DNA of 64,000 bases from an uncultured bacterium (GTDB lineage: Bacteria; Planctomycetota; Phycisphaerae; Phycisphaerales; SM1A02): positions 26,287 to 90,286 of the forward strand of contig CAIKXA010000020.1 of NCBI GenBank assembly GCA_903831295.1, given 5' to 3'. Positions 48,898-57,268 of the stretch are shown here, piece after piece; positions within the stretch are counted from its first letter, which is position 1, and each line of letters starts with the position of its first letter. Below the pieces are notes generated by a model. That model was not told the DNA's origin. It did no database searches and was given only the letters and a program-made list of their open reading frames with translations. The position numbers and the translations under genes were made by a program.

Positions 48898-49099
48898 TGC
48901 TCACAAAGTTGGTGGTGGAGGTATATCACGCGTGCGATTGTAGGCATGTGTCGGTAAGCGCCGTTAAGATTGGTCTTGCACGACACAAATTATTTTGCGG
49001 TGGAATTGTTGGGCGCCGCCCGCGACACGCGCAATTTTGAATGTAAATGCCAGCTTGAATGCAAACACAAGCGCAATTCATTTCATCGGAGAAAACAAA

Positions 49100-49456
49100 A
49101 TGCAATCCAAAACCACAATGACGCAATCCAACCACGCACAGTCAACCACTCATTTCACGGCAACTTCTTCTGCCCGTTCGCGAATTCGCACAATGGCCGC
49201 GCCCGCATTGCTTGCGCTTGTTGGTTGCGCGGCGTTGTTGCTGGCCGCGCGCCCAAACGCCACCACGCAAGAGTCACGCGGCAAGCCAGTGAGCATTACC
49301 AGTGAAAGCACGCCCTACGGAATGAGTTTGTTCCGCTTGTGGAGCAACGGCGACATTGAGGTGATGGTGCTTGGCCAAAACAATGTCTGGTCAGATTGGA
49401 AAAGCGTTGCGACCGGCCAGAGTGGTTACGCGCCGAGTACGAATCCGAACCAGTGA
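49100..49456 (+). CDS. Small exported protein of unknown function
   Basis: MQSKTTMTQSN...; hydrophobic MAAPALLALVGCAALLLAA then short beta-rich domain SLFRLWSNGDIEVMVLGQNNVWSDWKSV. Confidence 0.6.
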   Translation: MQSKTTMTQSNHAQSTTHFTATSSARSRIRTMAAPALLALVGCAALLLAARPNATTQESRGKPVSITSESTPYGMSLFRLWSNGDIEVMVLGQNNVWSDWKSVATGQSGYAPSTNPNQ

Positions 49457-49554
49457 TATGTGATCGCGGCGCACCATGCCAAGATGATTTGCTAAGTGAA
49501 CCTGACCACGCTTTCACACCGCGGTCATGCGTGTTTCGCAACGACCAGTTGGCT

Positions 49555-50826
49555 TTAGTGGGGGCTAATCATCTTGGACATGTTGAAGATGGGCATAAGC
49601 ATTGCGCTGGCAATGCCACCGACCACCGCACCCATGACAACAATCAGGATTGGCTCCACCATGCTGGTGGCGCTTTTAAGCGACACGTCAAGATCTTCCT
49701 CGGCAACCTGCGCTGCGCTTTCAAGCACTTCGGGTAGGCGACCAGATTTTTCACCGGCCGCGATAATGGCGGCGACATTGCGTGGAACAAATTTGAACTC
49801 ACGAAAAGTGGGGGCCAACTCGCCGCCGTGGCTTACGCGCTCCTCGACCAATTTCCACATGGCGTTGTAGCAAAGATTGTTTGTGACATCTTTTAAAATG
49901 CGCACCACATCTAGAAGAGGCACGCCCGCGCTAAGCAGGGTGGCCATGGTGCTGGTAAATCGAGACACATAGAGGTGACGAAACATGGGTCCAATCACGG
50001 GGAAGGTTAATTTTGCTTTGTCTATGGCTTGTCGACCCATCGCGCTCTTCATCCAATACCAAACTCCAAATCCAAGCACGGCAAATCCTGGCAGCCAATA
50101 CATCCAATCGAAGCGAATAAAATCCGAAAGCGCCAACAACATTTTGGTTGGAAGCGGAAGTTTGTCGCCCTGCATGGCGAACAGCGGGGCAAAGCGCGGC
50201 ATTACGGTGGTCAGAATTATTGTCACCGCAAGCACCGCAACGATAAGCATGATGGCTGGGTACGCCATTGCGCCCTTCACTTGGCGGCTTGTTTTGCGTT
50301 GTTTTGCAAGGTCTTTAGCCACGCGCGCCATCATTTCATCCAGCATTCCGCTGGCCTCGGCCGCACGAACCAAACTAATCATGAGTGATGGAAATATTTT
50401 TGGCCACTTGGCAAGAGCGGCTGAAAAATCTTCGCCCTCGCATACATCATCTCGAATTGCGCGCGCCAACTCTCCAACAATTGGGCGCGACGCTTGCTCC
50501 GCGAAAGTGTCAAGCGATTCTTTCAGCGTGACTCCGGTGCGAAGCATGACGGCAATTTGCGCGCAAAAAGAAACTGTGTCATCTTTACGGAATGCATTTT
50601 CAAGTCGGTTCTTACGGCTCTTTATACTGATGGTTTCGCCAACGGACGCGCCGGCGTCGCCAAGTTGAACTTCTAAAATAGCCAAGCCTTGTCGGCGAAG
50701 TTCGCGAACGGCATCGGCGTGTGTGAGAGCCTCCAAAACCCCGCGTGACATTTCGCCGCCCGATTTGCGCGCCTTGTAATTCCATTTGTGCAAAATATTT
50801 TCGGGTGGATCAATGACGGCAGGCAT
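49555..50826 (-). CDS. Type II secretion / type IV pilus inner membrane platform protein (GspF/PilC)
   Basis: FCAQIAVMLRTGVTLKESLDTFAEQ, MLDEMMARVAKDLAKQRKTSRQVKGAMAYPAIML, VEPILIVVMGAVVGGIASAMLMPIF. Confidence 0.96.
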   Translation of the reverse strand: MPAVIDPPENILHKWNYKARKSGGEMSRGVLEALTHADAVRELRRQGLAILEVQLGDAGASVGETISIKSRKNRLENAFRKDDTVSFCAQIAVMLRTGVTLKESLDTFAEQASRPIVGELARAIRDDVCEGEDFSAALAKWPKIFPSLMISLVRAAEASGMLDEMMARVAKDLAKQRKTSRQVKGAMAYPAIMLIVAVLAVTIILTTVMPRFAPLFAMQGDKLPLPTKMLLALSDFIRFDWMYWLPGFAVLGFGVWYWMKSAMGRQAIDKAKLTFPVIGPMFRHLYVSRFTSTMATLLSAGVPLLDVVRILKDVTNNLCYNAMWKLVEERVSHGGELAPTFREFKFVPRNVAAIIAAGEKSGRLPEVLESAAQVAEEDLDVSLKSATSMVEPILIVVMGAVVGGIASAMLMPIFNMSKMISPH

Positions 50827-52573
50827 CGTGCACCTCTTCTGGCGTTGTCATGCCGGCCAACACTTTTTGCATACCGTCGTCCCAAAGCGATTCAAATCCC
50901 TGCTCGCGCAAAAGATTGCGGATAAGAGCGGGATCACAAGTGCCGCACAACAAGTCGTTCATTTTTTCATCTGGCACCATGAGCTCATACAAACCAAGTC
51001 GACCTTTCAAACCAGTTTCGCGGCACTTGCGGCAACCCGTGCCCCTCTTGGGCGTGCCTGTTTGATAGGCGTAAATACCCATGGAGGTTTTTTGCGACTC
51101 ATCCAACTCACATGGCGCCGAGCAGTTGGAACAAATGCGGCGCACAAGTCGCTGCGCCAATACGCCCCGCAAACTTGCGGCAATAAGAAAGTTTTCCACG
51201 CCAAGATTGCCCAAGCGAGTGATGGCGCTAGGCGCGTCGTTGGTGTGCAACGTGCTTAGCACAACGTGTCCAGTAAGCGCGGCCTGCACGGCGATTTGCG
51301 CGGTTTCACTATCGCGAATTTCACCAACCATGATCACGTCGGGATCTTGTCGAAGCAAAGATCGCAGCGCGCTGGCGAAAGTGAATCCCGCCTTGGGATT
51401 AATTTGCGCTTGATGCACGCCCTCAATATTTGATTCAACAGGATCCTCAACCGTGCTCACATTGATGCCGGTGCGATCAAAATTATTCAACACGCTGTAA
51501 AGCGTTGTGCTTTTACCAGAACCCGTAGGACCAGTGACCAAGATAATTCCATAAGGTTGTTCAATGACCTTTTGAAACTTATCCAACATGGTGGGGCGGA
51601 AGCCAAGTTTTTCAAGACCCAATTGCGTGCCACTGCTGTCCACAACGCGCATCACTATCTTCTCGCCAAACTTTCCTGGCAGCGTGCTCACGCGCAAATC
51701 AATTGGCCTGCCATTCACGCGCACGCTAATTTCGCCGTCTTGCGGAACGCGGCGCTCGCTGATGTCCATGTGCGCCATGATCTTAATTCGGCTTGAAATG
51801 GCGGCGTTCATGCGCCAAGGTGGCGACATGCGGTTGCTCAGCACGCCGTCAATACGAAAGCGCACGCGCATTTTTCCATCATCAGGTTCAATGTGAATAT
51901 CGCTGGCGCCTTCTTCAACCGCGGAGCAGATTGCAAAGTTGACCAACTTCACCACGGGACCCATGTCATCGCTGTCAGAACCGCCAACCATTTCATCGAT
52001 TTGTTTTTCTTGCAACGTATATGCGCCACCCTGCGTGTCATCCAACATTTCATTCACAATTTCCTGCGCTTTTTCCTGCACGGCGCCTTCGTTTCCCACA
52101 TCGGAAAGCATGGCGTCTAAGCGATCCTCCGGGCTTGCGACAAATCGAACCCGCAATCCACATTCGCGCTGGGCGATTTCACGCACGTGGTCGTTCTGTG
52201 GATCGGCCGTGGCCACAACAAGCGTGTCTTGTTCGCGGCGCAGTGGAACAATGCGATGTTCGCGGCGCATTGCATCGGGTAACAATTTCATAGAGGCGGT
52301 GTCGGCCACCAAATTTGGCTCAGCTACAAATTCAATTTCTAAACTCCGCGCAACAGCCTTCAACATGGTTGCGCTGTCGACCAATTCCATTTGCAACAAC
52401 ACTTCGCCCAGCAATAATCGTTGACTGCTGGCCGATTGACGACGAAGCGCCTCAAGTAGTTGCGCCAAGGTGATCGCGCCATCTTCGATGAGCGCCTGAC
52501 CAACGCGCGGAAGTGACCGCAGTTCGCTGTTCGATGGTGTTGACAAAGGGTGCCCCTGCGGAGATTGGTTCAT
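50810..52573 (-). CDS. Type II secretion / type IV pilus assembly ATPase (GspE/PilB) with MshEN domain
   Basis: VTGPTGSGKSTTLYSVL, HLSTLHTND-type box (VVLSTLHTNDAPSAITRL), VGEIRDSETAQIAVQAALTGH; N-terminal RVGQALIEDGAITLAQLLEALRRQ; ATG at 52573 overlaps upstream stop. Confidence 0.96.
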   Translation of the reverse strand: MNQSPQGHPLSTPSNSELRSLPRVGQALIEDGAITLAQLLEALRRQSASSQRLLLGEVLLQMELVDSATMLKAVARSLEIEFVAEPNLVADTASMKLLPDAMRREHRIVPLRREQDTLVVATADPQNDHVREIAQRECGLRVRFVASPEDRLDAMLSDVGNEGAVQEKAQEIVNEMLDDTQGGAYTLQEKQIDEMVGGSDSDDMGPVVKLVNFAICSAVEEGASDIHIEPDDGKMRVRFRIDGVLSNRMSPPWRMNAAISSRIKIMAHMDISERRVPQDGEISVRVNGRPIDLRVSTLPGKFGEKIVMRVVDSSGTQLGLEKLGFRPTMLDKFQKVIEQPYGIILVTGPTGSGKSTTLYSVLNNFDRTGINVSTVEDPVESNIEGVHQAQINPKAGFTFASALRSLLRQDPDVIMVGEIRDSETAQIAVQAALTGHVVLSTLHTNDAPSAITRLGNLGVENFLIAASLRGVLAQRLVRRICSNCSAPCELDESQKTSMGIYAYQTGTPKRGTGCRKCRETGLKGRLGLYELMVPDEKMNDLLCGTCDPALIRNLLREQGFESLWDDGMQKVLAGMTTPEEVHDACRH

Positions 52574-53181
52574 TTCTGTATTCCACTGGCAGCCGGCTTG
52601 GATTGCGCGCTCGCGCCGAAGCACACTTCAATCACGCGGTTGTCGTAATCCACCGTCACGGAACGATCCGCGATGGCGCGCACACTGGCGAATGTTCCAT
52701 CAGGCAACGCAAGGGCGTCGCCGATGCGAACGGTTTGATCACCAAACACCGCCAACTCGCCGCGAATTACGGCCTTCAGCATGAGACCAGGTAACATTCC
52801 AGGCGTTTTTGTTTGAGGGACAGTCGGCGTGAACGAAGTTTTAGCTTGCTCAACTTCTGGAGCTCCAAAGGCCTTGAATGGATCTCGGGTGGGGGAGCGA
52901 TCAAAAGTCATTTCAATCATTTGTGGTGTTGGCTGTGAATCAACGCCAGCGAACGAAACGGTTGTTGAGCGAATATCGCTTGAAGGAATTTGGTTCGTGG
53001 ACATTTGCGTTGACGAATTTACGGCCACGGTCTGCGGAATTTTTTGCGCGGGGCGCGGCGCGAATCTCAGTCCCAATGCAAATACCGCAACGGACAACAC
53101 GCCAGACAGAATCGCAAACTGTCGTGGCTTCACGCCAAGGCGTGCGCTGAGCAAATTCCATTGTTTTACAAACGCGTTCAT
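52570..53181 (-). CDS. PilP/GspC-like periplasmic alignment protein (tentative)
   Basis: Single N-terminal TM, Thr/Pro-rich linker, small C-terminal domain LKAVIRGELAVFGDQTVRIGDALALPDGTFASVRAIADRSVTVDYDNRVIEV resembling GspC/PilP; position in pilMNOP order. Confidence 0.65.
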   Translation of the reverse strand: MNAFVKQWNLLSARLGVKPRQFAILSGVLSVAVFALGLRFAPRPAQKIPQTVAVNSSTQMSTNQIPSSDIRSTTVSFAGVDSQPTPQMIEMTFDRSPTRDPFKAFGAPEVEQAKTSFTPTVPQTKTPGMLPGLMLKAVIRGELAVFGDQTVRIGDALALPDGTFASVRAIADRSVTVDYDNRVIEVCFGASAQSKPAASGIQK

Positions 53182-53801
53182 TTAGAGCCACCCTTCGCGT
53201 TTTTTGATTGGTTCCCAGCGGTCGCCGCGTCGCTTGCGCGCTCGCTGAAATATTCATCAAACGAGAACGAAGCGTCGATCACTGAAATATCTTGCGGAGC
53301 CCTTGGGTTACATGCAAATTCAATGGACCTCACAGCGACAAGGGATGGCAAACTTTCGGAGGCTTGAACTGTGCCAAAGAGCGATTCAAATGTGCCCGTC
53401 ATTTGCACATCAACCGTGCGGCGCATTGCCTTGGCGCCTTGAACACCAGGGATATCCACACTCGTCAACTTGCCCGACTTGGATTGGTGCTTGTACACGC
53501 CCTTGTTGTCCGCGGTGCGCGCCAAACTATTCAACAACGCGCCCTTGTCTGGAGTGTTTGGAAGCACTCGGCCGCGCCGATTAAGCTCAATTCGTAATCG
53601 CTCCACATCACGTTGCATTTCCACAAGTCCATCTTGACGAGCCGCCGATTCGTAAGCCACGGCGCGCAATGAGGTGGCTTCTTTTTTCCAAGCGCCAGCG
53701 CGCAAATAGTTTGGAACAATAAACAAGCCCAACAAGCCAAGCGCGATGGCTAGTGGAATCCACGCGGTCAGAACATCAACACCGTTTCGTTGATTATTCA
53801 A
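53178..53801 (-). CDS. PilO-like protein
   Basis: N-terminal TM, coiled coil, small C-terminal domain with VDVQMTGTFESLFG (PilO/GspM-like); TTG start overlapping the upstream TGA. Confidence 0.7.
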   Translation of the reverse strand: MNNQRNGVDVLTAWIPLAIALGLLGLFIVPNYLRAGAWKKEATSLRAVAYESAARQDGLVEMQRDVERLRIELNRRGRVLPNTPDKGALLNSLARTADNKGVYKHQSKSGKLTSVDIPGVQGAKAMRRTVDVQMTGTFESLFGTVQASESLPSLVAVRSIEFACNPRAPQDISVIDASFSFDEYFSERASDAATAGNQSKNAKGGSK

Positions 53802-54409
53802 TTCACACCTCCTTGTGCCATGCGCAGGGTCCCTGGTTTGCATACTTGCACGCACAGGGGAACTTGAAATGACACAGTAAATTCTTCCACGCGCTTGCCC
53901 ATGAATTCGCCAGCTTTGCTTTCGGAAATTGTGACGGCTCGAAAAGCCGAAGCACTAGCGAGCTTGTGTTCAAAGTTCGCCAGATCGGTGTTGGTTTGAG
54001 CGACGCCATTCATAACTACAAGCATTTGGCGGGGGGAGTCGGATATTTCAAGGCGCATGCCAATGAGTGAAACGCGCTCAGGCAACATATTGGTCACCGT
54101 GGCCAACACCGATGTCGCGGAAATGGTTGGCAAAAGTCCATCGCTTACGCGCAGGGCGCGCGATAAATTTGATTGTTCATGTGCCAGGGTGTTCATCACC
54201 TCATCCACGCCAGGCGCGTTGGCAACCAACATGGCTCCAACCGTTCGCTCGGAATCGGCAATGCGCGCGCTATTCCAACTATGCGCGCTCACACCAACAC
54301 TAAAGAGCAACAATAAAATTCCCAACAGCGCGATGCGTCGCTTTGAGCGTTGCGCATGCACAACGCGGCGAGTTTCGTTTGGTAGAAAATCTAAAATTGG
54401 AAGAATCAT
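53798..54409 (-). CDS. PilN-like protein
   Basis: MILPILDFLPNETRRVVHAQRSKRRIALLGILLLLFSV, LPERVSLIGMRLEIS ... LVVMNGVAQTNTDLANFEHKL (PilN/GspL-C-like). Confidence 0.75.
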   Translation of the reverse strand: MILPILDFLPNETRRVVHAQRSKRRIALLGILLLLFSVGVSAHSWNSARIADSERTVGAMLVANAPGVDEVMNTLAHEQSNLSRALRVSDGLLPTISATSVLATVTNMLPERVSLIGMRLEISDSPRQMLVVMNGVAQTNTDLANFEHKLASASAFRAVTISESKAGEFMGKRVEEFTVSFQVPLCVQVCKPGTLRMAQGGVN

Positions 54410-55434
54410 GCTGCCCTCTTGGTTGAAGTGGATTGAACATCCAAACTCGCAGCGCCAAGGGCAGCAGCCCATGTGTCACTTTTAAGTTCTTCATTGCCGG
54501 TGCTCCAACCAGTGCTGCCAACAGATGCGCTTTCCATGCCACACACGCCCTTGAGCGTGCTCAGCAATTCAACGTCGGTTGACACTCCGCCAGAAACCAC
54601 AAGGCGCGAGGGCCAACTTGATTCACCACATGCTTGACGCATGCATCGCAATGTTTCCTCAGCCAAAGAACTCCAACGCCAAGCGCCGCCAAAATCAATC
54701 GGATCCAACGCAATTGAATCTGTTTGGCTGTTGTCATTGCTCGCAGTTTCTTGCTCACGCGCTACTGAAGACCAATCACCTTGCATGGCGCGGACAAATT
54801 GAATTTGGCCATCTTTGATCAAAAGCAGAACAGCTTGTTTCGCTTCGACGTGCATGAACGCAACCAAGCCACTGTTCAAGCCTTCATACTTTTGCTCCGC
54901 CGCACGAAGAGCGGCGCATGCCGCGTTTTCAATACTGCAAGGAGAAAGCCCGGCGTTCATGACCGCTTGTGTCGCGTTTCGGATCACTGACACCGGAGCC
55001 GCCAACAACAACAAGCCGCAACGACCAGCCGTAGCGCAAGGAAGCAGCGCATGTTGAATCATGAAGTCGGCCTCACTCACACCAAAATGGTCGATGGCTT
55101 CGAAGCGCGCGCTGGCGGCCAGTTCTTGTTCATTCATGATCGGAAGCTGCGCCGTATCCATGCGGAATAGATTTGACGCAATCGTGACTCGGCAACGGCA
55201 GCCGTTTAAACCAGCGGCGGAAACCCTGGCGCCAAATTCTTGAAGCGCGGCGTCTTCCATCGATCGGTCAAGTAACACCGGGGGAAGTTCAAACGCAACT
55301 CGTCGTGTCCATGTTCCGTCTGCAGCGCGCTCAATCGCGATGCAACGCAATGCATCCGCCGCAAAATCAACCGCAACCGCCATGGTTTGTTTCGTCAGGA
55401 TGTTTTGAAAGTGTCGCATGAACATGCTCCTCAA
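54406..55434 (-). CDS. PilM-like actin-fold ATPase
   Basis: VAVDFAADALRCIAIERAADGTW, EQELAASARFEAIDHFGVSEADFMIQHALL, LVVSGGVSTDVELLSTL. Confidence 0.75.
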   Translation of the reverse strand: MRSMFMRHFQNILTKQTMAVAVDFAADALRCIAIERAADGTWTRRVAFELPPVLLDRSMEDAALQEFGARVSAAGLNGCRCRVTIASNLFRMDTAQLPIMNEQELAASARFEAIDHFGVSEADFMIQHALLPCATAGRCGLLLLAAPVSVIRNATQAVMNAGLSPCSIENAACAALRAAEQKYEGLNSGLVAFMHVEAKQAVLLLIKDGQIQFVRAMQGDWSSVAREQETASNDNSQTDSIALDPIDFGGAWRWSSLAEETLRCMRQACGESSWPSRLVVSGGVSTDVELLSTLKGVCGMESASVGSTGWSTGNEELKSDTWAAALGAASLDVQSTSTKRAA

Positions 55435-55474
55435 TCGTCATAATTCGAACCCGCATTCACTCCGGCGCCAAGAA

Positions 55475-55507
55475 AACAGAGGAACCCCATTTCGGAGTTC
55501 CTCTGTT
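55475..55507. terminator. Strong 11-bp stem-loop between gspG-like and pilM-like genes
   Basis: AACAGAGGAAC-CCCATTTCGGA-GTTCCTCTGTT, perfect 11-bp stem; followed on the minus strand by a short T-rich stretch (TTTTC), on the plus by CTTTTAT. Confidence 0.8.
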
Positions 55508-55524
55508 CTTTTATCTCAACACGA

Positions 55525-55540
55525 TGGTCGTTTCCGACCA
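55525..55540 (-). repeat. Stem-loop with GAAA tetraloop (as minus-strand RNA)
   Basis: TGGTCG-TTTC-CGACCA on the plus strand, i.e. UGGUCG-GAAA-CGACCA in the minus-strand transcript. Confidence 0.65.
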
Positions 55541-55548
55541 CCCTCCAT

Positions 55549-55568
55549 CACTCCATGATCATGGAGTG
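55549..55568. repeat. Perfect 20-bp palindrome spanning the gspG-like stop codon
   Basis: CACTCCATGATCATGGAGTG. Confidence 0.85.
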
Positions 55569-55951
55569 GGGATGAATTTGCTTGTTGCCGCGTTCCAAGT
55601 CCAGCCCTTGGTTGCGTCGATTTGATTCGCAAGATCATCAGTGGTGCAATACTTTGCTGTGACAAGCGGGGCCAAGTCGGTGGATGAATACGCCTGAGCG
55701 TCGGTGAGTGTAATTGTTGCTCCACCTGGCTTGAATTGATTCAAACGCGTCACCATGGTGGTGATTTGTGAGGCGCGAGCGGAAGCCGCGCTGGTGTTTG
55801 CGTCACCCAGTGCACCGACAACGCCAGGAATTACCAAGGCGGCCAACACGCCAAGAATTACAACGACAATCAGAATTTCAATCAGGGTAAATCCACGACG
55901 CATAATTCGTTTCGAGCTGTTCTTAATTGTATTTGTGTTCTCAGTCATCAT
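55559..55951 (-). CDS. GspG-like major pseudopilin
   Basis: RIMRRGFTLIEILIVVVILGVLAALVIPGVVGALGDA class III signal peptide; SD-like AAAGGA upstream of ATG 55951. Confidence 0.93.
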   Translation of the reverse strand: MMTENTNTIKNSSKRIMRRGFTLIEILIVVVILGVLAALVIPGVVGALGDANTSAASARASQITTMVTRLNQFKPGGATITLTDAQAYSSTDLAPLVTAKYCTTDDLANQIDATKGWTWNAATSKFIPTP

Positions 55952-56001
55952 TGTTAGTGTCCTTTCAAAGAGGTGTTTCAATCCAAATTTCTCCGACGCT
56001 T

Positions 56002-56026
56002 GAACATCAAATCCAATTTGATGTTC
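56002..56026. repeat. Perfect 11-bp stem-loop upstream of the gspG-like gene
   Basis: GAACATCAAAT-CCA-ATTTGATGTTC. Confidence 0.85.
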
Positions 56027-56036
56027 TGCAAATCAT

Positions 56037-56056
56037 TCAGAGAATTTTTTCTCTGA
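56037..56056. repeat. Perfect 8-bp stem-loop upstream of the gspG-like gene
   Basis: TCAGAGAA-TTTT-TTCTCTGA. Confidence 0.8.
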
Positions 56057-56165
56057 TTTTGAAACCATCGACCAGTAACTATGGCGACTTCAGTTGGATA
56101 TTTGGAAAAATCACTTATTTAAAACTTCAGGTTGATCTATAGATGATGTATTGGATGGTCGAAGC

Positions 56166-56657
56166 ATGAATACAATGGCTTATTCACGCACATTCAATCA
56201 ATCGCGACCATCCGCGCGCGGCTTCACTTTGATTGAAGCCTTAATTGCGATTGTGATTGTGGCAACGGTGGCCAGCGCCGGGGCGGTAGGTATTGGATTA
56301 TCAGCCGCAACCCAAGAAGAAGCGCGACTAGCGCAACTCGCCACACAAGCGGCACAGCAACAGGTTTCATTTCTAATGGAGAAGCCGTTCGCAAGCATGG
56401 TGGACCATGCGGGCACGGAAGCGCTTGGGCAAATGAAGGCACCACTAGATGCGGGCGCCACTGATCGCAGCAAGGTTTTAACGGGCGAGTGGGCCAAACT
56501 TGGTCGTGTCACCACACTCACCAGCGAGCCAATCACGTTCACGCAGTACAACGGTTTTATGGTTGACGGAATGCGCATAGATGTGCAAGTGTTTGGACCA
56601 GACGGAACTATCTACGCAACCATTCGACGACACCGAACCAATGAGGCGTCATTATGA
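56166..56657 (+). CDS. Minor pseudopilin (GspI/PilV-like)
   Basis: SARGFTLIEALIAIVIVATVASAGAVGIGLS prepilin signal. Confidence 0.85.
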   Translation: MNTMAYSRTFNQSRPSARGFTLIEALIAIVIVATVASAGAVGIGLSAATQEEARLAQLATQAAQQQVSFLMEKPFASMVDHAGTEALGQMKAPLDAGATDRSKVLTGEWAKLGRVTTLTSEPITFTQYNGFMVDGMRIDVQVFGPDGTIYATIRRHRTNEASL

Positions 56658-57268
56658 AGCGCCGCGGTTTCACTCTAATTGAAGTTGCGATTGCCTCGTT
56701 GATCACCACCGTGGTCGCCGGCGCGGTGATTGGAACTATTCGCGCGGTCACAGAAAGCACATATGCCTTGGATATTGCAGCGCAAGCAATGGCTCGCGTG
56801 GCCCGCGCCGACGCGCGCATTGCCGATCACGCAAATCGCGCGCGCATGATCTTGCAGCAAAGCACGCTGGAAATTCTTCTATGGCTTCCAACTGAACCAT
56901 TCACTTCGAGCGCAACCAACACCAGTGACTACGACTCTATTCAGGGCAATGAATTGGCGTGGTATGTCATGAACACATCTGCGGGAACACTTTCGCTTGT
57001 GTACACCACCAATCGAAATGATCACACCAAATATTCGCTGAGCACAAACTGGGAAAATTTAAGAACCTCTTTAACTTCGCAGGGCGCGTTGACAACCATT
57101 GCCGTGTTGGAAGGACTGGCTTCTGGTGGGTTTCGTGTGCAAGACAGCGACTCATGCAGTGTGCGCAGATTTTCTTTTGATGGATATTTAAAAGATGACC
57201 TTGGCGGCTTGAATGTGCAGCTCAGCGGACGTGCGCTGAACGGTCAAAACCACCCGGATTGCCCATGA
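56654..57268 (+). CDS. Minor pseudopilin (GspJ/PilW-like)
   Basis: MKRRGFTLIEVAIASLITTVVAGAVIGTIRAV prepilin signal; ATGA overlap with the upstream gene. Confidence 0.85.
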   Translation: MKRRGFTLIEVAIASLITTVVAGAVIGTIRAVTESTYALDIAAQAMARVARADARIADHANRARMILQQSTLEILLWLPTEPFTSSATNTSDYDSIQGNELAWYVMNTSAGTLSLVYTTNRNDHTKYSLSTNWENLRTSLTSQGALTTIAVLEGLASGGFRVQDSDSCSVRRFSFDGYLKDDLGGLNVQLSGRALNGQNHPDCP

